A stretch of 37,170 nt of DNA from NCBI GenBank assembly GCA_016296345.1, contig JAEDJL010000019.1:1-37170 (forward strand). The letters run 5' to 3'. Positions 31,815-37,170 of this stretch are shown here, piece by piece; positions within the stretch are counted from its first letter, which is position 1, and each line of letters starts with the position of its first letter. The translations under genes were made by a program, and so were the position numbers. Below the pieces are notes generated by a model that saw nothing but the letters and a program-made list of their open reading frames with translations, searched no databases and was not told the origin of the DNA. The stretch is from Bacteroidales bacterium. Lineage in GTDB: Bacteria; Bacteroidota; Bacteroidia; Bacteroidales; P3.

Positions 31815-32957
31815 ATGAAATTCAAACAATTAAGTTTTTTGACACGAAGAAGCATAGAAGCCTTATGCTTCCTTGCGGTCTTCTTTGCCATATTCGGATA
31901 TTTGGCACATCGAATGGGATTGGCAAATATGCTCAACACCATAATGAAAACGGCATACGACCTTTTGATGAACACAGTTTTCTATCTCATGGCGATAACC
32001 GTGCTTTCGGGAGCGTTAAGTAAGCTGCTCACAGAGTTCGGAGTGGTAAGATTGTTGGAGCAGATATTGCGTCCGTTGATGAAACCGCTGTTCAACCTTC
32101 CGGGAGTGGCAGCTTTGGGAGGCGTCTTGACCTTTCTTTCCGACAATCCTGCAATCATAAGCCTTGCAAACGACAAAAATTTCAGCCAATACTTCAAAAA
32201 ATATCAACTTGTGTCGCTCACCAACTTCGGAACAGCGTTCGGAATGGGCTTGATAGTGATAGTTTTCATGACAGGCTTGGGTTATGGCTCGGGAGCGTTG
32301 ATAGGACTTATCGGAGCTGTGGGAGGTTGTATCGTTTCTACTCGTCTTATGCAGCGTTTTACCATAAAGGCTTACCCCGAAATGAAAGAAGCAGTGAGTG
32401 CAGAGGGAAACGAAGAGAACATTTCTTTCAAAAGTGAGGGCAATATATTCATGAGGATTTTGAATTCGGTGTTGGACGGAGGCAAAAGCGGCGTATCTAT
32501 CGGCGTTGCAATCATTCCCGGAGTGCTTGTAATTTCAACTTTCGTCATGATGCTGACTTTCGGAGCCTCAAAAAGCGGCGAATATACGGGAGCAGCCTAC
32601 GAAGGAGTGGCTTTGCTTCCATATCTTGCAGACAAAATCAGCATAGTCTTTGAATGGTTGTTCGGATTTACTCATGCAGAATTGGTATCATTTCCAATCA
32701 CATCGCTCGGAGCTGTGGGAGCAGCCTTGGGTCTTATTCCCAAGTTTGCAGCCGAAGGACTTATTGACGGAAATGCAATAGCTGTATGTACTGCAATGGG
32801 AATGTGTTGGAGCGGATTCCTCTCTACACATACCGCAATGTTGGATTCGTTGGGATACAGAAAGCTCATCTCAAAAGCCATTCTTGCTCACACCATAGGA
32901 GGATTTGTTGCAGGAATTGTGGCTCACTGGGCTTTTGTTCTTATCAGCCTCATCTAA
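31815..32957 (+). CDS. Gate-domain (nucleoside-recognition/SpmA-like) inner membrane protein
   Basis: A 380-residue multi-pass protein with roughly eight to ten hydrophobic spans. It has two Gate-like modules: one at about residues 40-180 (TVFYLMAITVLSGALSKLL, GGVLTFLSDNPAIISLANDK, SLTNFGTAFGMGLIVIVFMT) and one at about 220-375 (GVSIGVAIIPGVLVISTFVM, then AMGMCWSGFLSTHTAMLDSL). Gate modules occur in nucleoside carriers and in spore-maturation proteins SpmA/SpmB; this single-chain form with two modules is also found outside spore formers. The substrate is unknown. The positive N-terminus (MKFKQLSFLTRRS) fits an inner-membrane location. It follows the porin-like gene by 19 nt and is followed by a terminator at 33027. 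Confidence 0.8.
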   Translation: MKFKQLSFLTRRSIEALCFLAVFFAIFGYLAHRMGLANMLNTIMKTAYDLLMNTVFYLMAITVLSGALSKLLTEFGVVRLLEQILRPLMKPLFNLPGVAALGGVLTFLSDNPAIISLANDKNFSQYFKKYQLVSLTNFGTAFGMGLIVIVFMTGLGYGSGALIGLIGAVGGCIVSTRLMQRFTIKAYPEMKEAVSAEGNEENISFKSEGNIFMRILNSVLDGGKSGVSIGVAIIPGVLVISTFVMMLTFGASKSGEYTGAAYEGVALLPYLADKISIVFEWLFGFTHAELVSFPITSLGAVGAALGLIPKFAAEGLIDGNAIAVCTAMGMCWSGFLSTHTAMLDSLGYRKLISKAILAHTIGGFVAGIVAHWAFVLISLI

Positions 32958-33026
32958 ACTCCCCGACTTTCTTTTCCAAACAGCAAAATAAAAGAACAAT
33001 AAACAGCAACTTGAATATAAAACAAG

Positions 33027-33064
33027 AAAACGGCGGTTTGCAAACTGACAAACTGCCGTTTTTC
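33027..33064 (+). terminator. Terminator of the porin/Gate operon
   Basis: AAAACGGCGGTTTG at 33027-33040 pairs with CAAACTGCCGTTTT at 33049-33062 (one mismatch) around CAAACTGA, followed by TTC. It lies 69 nt after the Gate gene stop. Confidence 0.8.
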
Positions 33065-33095
33065 GATTTCCGAAAAGCCAAAACAATCAAAGCAA

Positions 33096-33920
33096 ATGTC
33101 AGAACATTGGGAGATATATGCCGATTGGAATCCGTGGCACGGCTGTACGAAAATCAGTCCGGGCTGTCTGCATTGCTATGTCTATCGTCAAGACGCAATG
33201 TACGGCAGTACGCAAGCCTCAAACCTTGCTCGCAAAACAGCAGCCTTCAATCTGCCGATAAAACGAAAGAGAGACAAAACGTGGAAAATCGAAAGCGGAA
33301 AAGTAGTCTTCACCTGCTTTACCTCCGACTTTCTTCTGAAAGATGCCGACCCTTGGAGACAAGAATGCTGGCAGATGATACGCCAAAGAAAAGACCTTTG
33401 GTTTTACTTTTTCACCAAACGCATCGACCGATTTATGCAATGCATTCCCGACGATTGGGACACAGGATATGAAAATGTGATTGTGGGCTGCACAATTGAG
33501 AACCAACAAATGGCAGATTACCGACTTCCGATATTCAAGTCGCTTCCCATAAAGCACAAAAGCATAATCGCCTCACCACTTCTCGAACATATCGACATAA
33601 GAGCCTGCTTGGACACCGATATTGAGGAAGTTTCGACAGGAGGAGAGAGCGGATTGCAGGCAAGAGTGTGCAATTACGATTGGGTTCTCGACCTCAGAGA
33701 GCAATGTGTGGCGGCAAACGTACCGTTCAGATTTCATCAAACCGGAGCAAGGCTGCTCAAAGACGGAAAGCTCTACCGCATTCCACGCCGCTATCAGCTC
33801 TCTCAGGCACACAAAGCCAATATCGACTACCGCATAAGCAAGTTTTTCGTTCCCGAAACCGCCAAATACCAATGGGAAGAAAGCGACTACCGCAACCAAA
33901 ACGACACTTCGACAATCTAA
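33096..33920 (+). CDS. DUF5131 / phage Gp37-Gp68-like three-cysteine protein
   Basis: A 274-residue protein of the DUF5131 (phage Gp37/Gp68) type. The N-terminus WNPWHGCTKISPGCLHCYVY contains Cys17-x6-Cys24-x2-Cys27. This resembles an iron-sulfur cluster site of radical-SAM-like proteins, although the spacing is not the classical CxxxCxxC. Other family phrases are VFTCFTSDFLLKDADPWR, FFTKRIDRF, GCTIENQQMADYRLP and STGGESGLQARVCNYDWV. Homologs are frequent in phages and mobile DNA, and their biochemical role is not established. No phage genes surround it here. The start follows the hairpin at 33027-33064 by 31 nt; no clear promoter is seen. Confidence 0.85.
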   Translation: MSEHWEIYADWNPWHGCTKISPGCLHCYVYRQDAMYGSTQASNLARKTAAFNLPIKRKRDKTWKIESGKVVFTCFTSDFLLKDADPWRQECWQMIRQRKDLWFYFFTKRIDRFMQCIPDDWDTGYENVIVGCTIENQQMADYRLPIFKSLPIKHKSIIASPLLEHIDIRACLDTDIEEVSTGGESGLQARVCNYDWVLDLREQCVAANVPFRFHQTGARLLKDGKLYRIPRRYQLSQAHKANIDYRISKFFVPETAKYQWEESDYRNQNDTSTI

Positions 33921-33969
33921 TCTTGCCAAACAAGCCCGAACAATCAGCTGCTTATTTCACCCAAACAGA

Positions 33970-34029
33970 CTTTCGCTCTACTTGCGAGGCTGAAAGCCCA
34001 AAAGCACTCAGATAGTGTCAGAGCGAAAG
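33970..34029. other. Possible three-way-junction structure in the 3' region of the DUF5131 gene
   Basis: CTTTCGCTCT at 33970-33979 is an exact 10-bp inverse of AGAGCGAAAG at 34020-34029. Between them are two small hairpins, GGCT-GAA-AGCC and CACT-CAGAT-AGTG. It could be a small structured RNA or a recombination/regulatory site. Nothing else is recognised in 33921-34111, and there is no gene. Confidence 0.4.
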
Positions 34030-34111
34030 CGTCGCCCCGAGTGAATGCTCTTCTGCAACTGTCGTCCTGAAGGTGGCAAAAGCGTTAAATACCGGCTGTT
34101 TGCAATAAAGC

Positions 34112-34146
34112 AAAGCGGCGTTTTGATTTGATGAAAACGCCGCTTT
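34112..34146. terminator. Bidirectional terminator hairpin
   Basis: AAAGCGGCGTTTT at 34112-34124 pairs perfectly over 13 bp with AAAACGCCGCTTT at 34134-34146, loop GATTTGATG. It lies between the convergent DUF5131 gene and the T9SS cargo gene. The stem has the same outer sequence as the hairpin at 7833-7866 and shares AAAACGCC with the dispersed repeats. Confidence 0.8.
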
Positions 34147-34192
34147 TAATATTCTCTCATTCAATTCCTTTTGTCGAATGTTCGACTTGGCT

Positions 34193-35308
34193 TTATTGAA
34201 CAACAAATTTTTTGTTCAGCTTGCCTTTTTCGGTGGTTATTGTGATGAAATACGTTCCCGAGGCGTAGTTTGCAAGAGGCAGTTGCAACGTTTTGGCGTT
34301 TACTTTTCTCTCTTCGACCAAGCGATTTTGCACATCGAAAACTGCAACACTTTCAATATCATAATCGCAAGCGACATTCAACACTTTATTTGCAGGATTT
34401 GGATAAACCCTCACCGCCTTTTCCAAAAGTTCAACCGACAAAACGTCGCTCGAAGTCGTGTCTTGCGAAACCGTATCTTCAAAAACCTTTATCGGACAAA
34501 TACCAACAGGAGCATGAACTATCGTATCGCAAATGGAAGCACCGTTATTATCATATGGATATGTGCAAGCATTATACGAATCTATGTTATTATACCAATT
34601 AGTTACATCAATAGCACGAACCCAGCCGGACAATTCGTCTCTACAGCAGAAAGAAACATATAACGGATACTTAGTTCCGCAGCCGGACGGAGTACAATAA
34701 TTCGTAACATTTGTTCCTCCGTAAAGACAAGACGTATATTCTTTTAAAAGGGAACAAGCAAAAGAGGTTCGAAAACTCCAAGCAAAAGGGCAAGGATCGT
34801 TCATAAATACAGAAATGTGGTAATTGTCATATAATGTAATGGTATCATCAAATAAATATTCCACAAATGGGCAGGACATAGCGGTATCCAAATATTGGCG
34901 ATTTATCCCTCCCGACACAAATGTCTTTGAATAAAATTCATTCGACAGAGTCTCGTCCCAAATACTTATCGTTATGGTATCGCATTGTTGTCCATACATA
35001 GACGGAGAAGTTTTAATCAGTCCTGCAACTCCCATAATTTTAATGCTATCTTTGACTTCATATCTCTGAGCAAAGCGTCTGGTGTTTTCTCCTTGTCCGT
35101 CATTATTGATAAGAAACGTACAATGACCATACGATAAAACAGAGTTGATTCCCTCATATCTGTAATTACTGTCTGCAAGTGGCGGAAAAATGTACTGACT
35201 GCTGTAATCACATTGAAACCATGCCGTATCCAACTGTGCTTTTGCAGTAAAACTTGCAAAAATTATGCTCAAAGCGAGCATCGCTCTGAAAAATGTTTGT
35301 CTTTTCAT
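34193..35308 (-). CDS. Secreted protein with T9SS type A sorting domain
   Basis: A 371-residue protein with signal peptide MKRQTFFRAMLALSIIFASF (cleavage after AKA) and a type A C-terminal sorting domain of about 75 residues: VRVYPNPANKVLNVAC, VAVFDVQNRLVEE, GTYFITITTEKGKLNKKFVV. The central part has many Cys and Tyr (CSLLKEYTSCLYGG, FCCRDELSG) and resembles the other cargo protein at 7877-9004 in general style; no catalytic motif is recognised. It is the second gene of a two-gene unit, 16 nt after the 454-residue gene. Confidence 0.82.
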   Translation of the reverse strand: MKRQTFFRAMLALSIIFASFTAKAQLDTAWFQCDYSSQYIFPPLADSNYRYEGINSVLSYGHCTFLINNDGQGENTRRFAQRYEVKDSIKIMGVAGLIKTSPSMYGQQCDTITISIWDETLSNEFYSKTFVSGGINRQYLDTAMSCPFVEYLFDDTITLYDNYHISVFMNDPCPFAWSFRTSFACSLLKEYTSCLYGGTNVTNYCTPSGCGTKYPLYVSFCCRDELSGWVRAIDVTNWYNNIDSYNACTYPYDNNGASICDTIVHAPVGICPIKVFEDTVSQDTTSSDVLSVELLEKAVRVYPNPANKVLNVACDYDIESVAVFDVQNRLVEERKVNAKTLQLPLANYASGTYFITITTEKGKLNKKFVVQ

Positions 35309-35324
35309 AATCTTGTCAATTTAT

Positions 35325-36689
35325 CTAATCTTTACATTCTACGTTTAATTTGTCTGTACTTATCGTTGCAGTGTAATTCAACCAATTATTGTTAAAAATA
35401 GGTAATTGTTGAATACCAATATATGGATACCCACCTAATGTTGGTCCATTGCCTATCTTAAATTGGATGTTTTTACCGCAAGATGTGAGAAAGGCAGGTA
35501 TTTGTCTGACATATAATAGCTGCCTATTATTTAGTGAAGGTGCTATTCCTGCTAAAGCATATCGCTTGTTCGGGATTACACTCAAATGATTTATTACACC
35601 CGGAATCTCTCGTGCGAAAGTGTTATAAGTCGGTTGTGTTTGCAGATGTAAGGATAAAGTCGAGTAAACATAATTACTTGATATTTGTTCTCCGTGCAGT
35701 ATCAGTAAAGAATCCATTTCAAAGGAATAATCCATTTCAAATACCTTATTATTTTTGTCCTGATGATAACATACTCTGCTTGCAATTATCGGTTGATGTC
35801 CTTCTTGCAACACATTTATCATAGTATAGTTATTATGATTGTTATCCTCGGCAGGTGTCGCTATTACCATAAAGTCACCCGGCAGTTTTGTTATGTGAGA
35901 TATAAATTCATAGGGATTGAATGAAGAATTGAGAGCAACATTTGGGGAATAGTATGTGTATGTATGCTGTGATGCTTGCGTATGTGGATTAGTTTTATCG
36001 TAATATCTTACAATCAAACTATCAGACGGATATACTCTTCCGACCGTTGCAACGTAGTTCTTACCTACCGCAATATCTTCAAATACTTCTTTTTGATATT
36101 GAGACGGTATAGTAGAATTTAATACATAGTAATTACCTATACCATCCATACACACAAACCGACCGTATGAATTAGCGGTTGCACCTCCATGTCCTATTGC
36201 GACCACATGAGTTGCATTATAATCATCTTGATATGCCACAATGTTGGTCAATTCTTCTGTTGTGAGAATATCCTGGAGTTGATAGGTAAAATTTTGAGCT
36301 CCGAGCAACTGATTAACCGTCAATTTACCTATGCAACCTACGGGATTACCTTGACTATTCAAGTGTTTCCCACAAAAATATACCACATTGTTTAGCAGCG
36401 TAAAATCATTGACGACTACATCTGCAGAATCAAGTAAAGATTTGCGGAGAATAATGTTTCCATTTGTCCAAACTGTAAAGCAATAGTTCGGATTGGCATT
36501 ATTACTGATTGAAATAAGGTAATCGTTTTTAAACGGTCTGACCTTTTGTGCATAGGCATCGGTTATCAAAGATGTAGTTATTCTTATACTCTTTGTCGGG
36601 TCAAACCAACTCTGTGCTTGTAATGCGGTGTTTATCAACACCATTGCGGCAAGTAATATGCCGACTTTTGAAAATATTATCTTTTTCAT
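35325..36689 (-). CDS. Exported protein of unknown function
   Basis: A 454-residue protein with signal peptide MKKIIFSKVGILLAAMVLIN (cleavage near ALQAQS). I recognise no family. Repeating strand patterns (FTLLNNVVYFCGKHL, YVATVGRVYPSDSLIVRYYD, MVIATPAEDNNHN) suggest a beta-propeller-like fold. Unlike its neighbour it lacks a T9SS sorting domain; it ends abruptly at TISTDKLNVECKD. The segment is visibly more AT-rich, with many TTA, ATA and AAT codons, than adjacent genes. It heads the two-gene unit and has a leader of about 165 nt from the promoter at 36863-36892. Confidence 0.7.
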   Translation of the reverse strand: MKKIIFSKVGILLAAMVLINTALQAQSWFDPTKSIRITTSLITDAYAQKVRPFKNDYLISISNNANPNYCFTVWTNGNIILRKSLLDSADVVVNDFTLLNNVVYFCGKHLNSQGNPVGCIGKLTVNQLLGAQNFTYQLQDILTTEELTNIVAYQDDYNATHVVAIGHGGATANSYGRFVCMDGIGNYYVLNSTIPSQYQKEVFEDIAVGKNYVATVGRVYPSDSLIVRYYDKTNPHTQASQHTYTYYSPNVALNSSFNPYEFISHITKLPGDFMVIATPAEDNNHNNYTMINVLQEGHQPIIASRVCYHQDKNNKVFEMDYSFEMDSLLILHGEQISSNYVYSTLSLHLQTQPTYNTFAREIPGVINHLSVIPNKRYALAGIAPSLNNRQLLYVRQIPAFLTSCGKNIQFKIGNGPTLGGYPYIGIQQLPIFNNNWLNYTATISTDKLNVECKD

Positions 36690-36773
36690 TGTTGTCTGTA
36701 TTTGTTATTTATGAATAATACTTATTGTCTCCTTGTTTGAGCTTATTTTACCGATGTTCGCAGCAAGGAAACC

Positions 36774-36793
36774 AAGGCGAACATCATCGCCTT
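36774..36793 (-). other. Hairpin in the leader of the 35325-36689 gene
   Basis: AAGGCGA at 36774-36780 pairs with TCGCCTT at 36787-36793 around a 6-nt loop, about 85 nt upstream of the ATG and inside the predicted 5' leader. No riboswitch class is recognised, and nothing else coding is seen in 36690-36862. Confidence 0.35.
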
Positions 36794-36862
36794 TCAAAGT
36801 TATTCTTACAGAGGAAAAAGATATAATTTGTTTTCATGGTCAAAGAAACAAAATTCTCGCAG

Positions 36863-36892
36863 CAAAGATACAAATGTTTTTCGATTTTGCAA
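36863..36892 (-). promoter_or_regulatory. Promoter of the 36689-34193 two-gene unit
   Basis: On the minus strand TATCTTTG (36870-36863) is preceded at 19 nt by TTG (36892-36890). It implies a leader of about 165 nt. Confidence 0.5.
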
Positions 36893-36940
36893 TAGAAATT
36901 CGGCGTTTTTTGTTCGATTAAGCGGGAAATTTATAGGATA

Positions 36941-37170
36941 AAACGCCAAACAGAGGTTTTCAAAGTCTGTTTGGAGGGACGCTTTTACCCCTTCTATATA
37001 GAATTGCTTTGAAAAATAGGACGTACTATGACGACCTATGAATACCTGTCTTTGTTTGTAGAAATTGAATGGCAAAAACGTGTTGTTTTTCTTCGGATTT
37101 TTTCGCTGTTTTTACCCTTGTTTTTTCACTCATTTTTCGCTCTAAAAAATCGACTTTTTGATATGCTCGA
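36941..37170 (+). repeat. Dispersed repeat copy, truncated by the window end
   Basis: It begins with a perfect 9-bp hairpin (CCAAACAGA at 36946-36954 with TCTGTTTGG at 36966-36974). GGACGCTTTTACC follows, then the core GGACGTACTATGACGACC at about 37019-37036. The rest to 37170 matches 9304-9422, so the window ends inside the element at the same GATATGCTCGA where the 9.4-kb copy enters its GGCGTTTT half. Confidence 0.8.

Noticed and set aside
32786..33472. 228-residue frame spanning the Gate and DUF5131 genes
   Set aside because: It crosses the end of one gene, a terminator and the start of another, and is out of frame with both.

Overview
The window is about 37 kb of chromosome from a member of the Bacteroidota, most likely the order Bacteroidales. 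Several sequence signals agree on this: recurrent promoters of the form TTTG-N19/20-TAnnTTTG, exported proteins ending in type A C-terminal sorting domains of the type IX secretion system (T9SS), a SusC-like carboxypeptidase-regulatory/plug/beta-barrel receptor, few Shine-Dalgarno sites, and a gene for the lysine-fermentation enzyme 3,5-diaminohexanoate dehydrogenase. All assignments were made by reading the sequence and the translated frames; no database search was run.

Layout. 1-3.3 kb (minus): recQ then aroB, 11 nt apart. 3.4-7.8 kb (plus): a tight run of kdsD, era, a YhiN/HI0933-like flavoprotein and an outer-membrane-like protein, closed by a perfect hairpin at 7833-7866. 7.9-9.0 kb (minus): a T9SS cargo protein. 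9.0-9.78 kb: non-coding, filled by a composite repeat. 9.8-16.6 kb (plus): tpiA, prmA, a 1509-residue exported protein and plsY. 16.6-18.2 kb: repeat DNA, a strongly structured RNA of about 193 nt that resembles 6S RNA, and a seven-bladed WD40 protein. 18.4-22.1 kb (plus): an RsmI-like methyltransferase, rarA, a DUF2461 gene and a tRNA-dihydrouridine synthase whose reading frame contains a copy of the palindromic repeat. 22.1-23.7 kb (minus): an exported protein of unknown function. 23.8-26.7 kb (plus): a TonB-dependent-receptor-like protein and a solo HsdR-N-type nuclease domain. 26.9-27.9 kb (minus): kdd. 27.9-28.57 kb: non-coding, with three different repeat structures. 28.6-30.6 kb: an OmpA-family protein, tRNA-Gln(CTG) and a GNAT acetyltransferase. 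30.8-33.9 kb (plus): a porin-like protein paired with a Gate-domain membrane protein, then a three-cysteine DUF5131/Gp37-like protein. 34.2-36.7 kb (minus): a two-gene unit of exported proteins. 36.7-37.17 kb: a long leader and another repeat copy cut by the window edge.

The protein-coding content is mostly ordinary: central metabolism, envelope and RNA modification. The unusual material lies between genes. It comprises a dispersed repeat built around CTATGACGTCATAG, a related family of AAAACGCCGTTTT palindromes (one copy translated inside the dus-like gene), an array of eleven alternating ATTATC/GATAAT half-sites laid out as a 129-bp imperfect palindrome, and the 6S-like RNA directly upstream of the WD40 gene.
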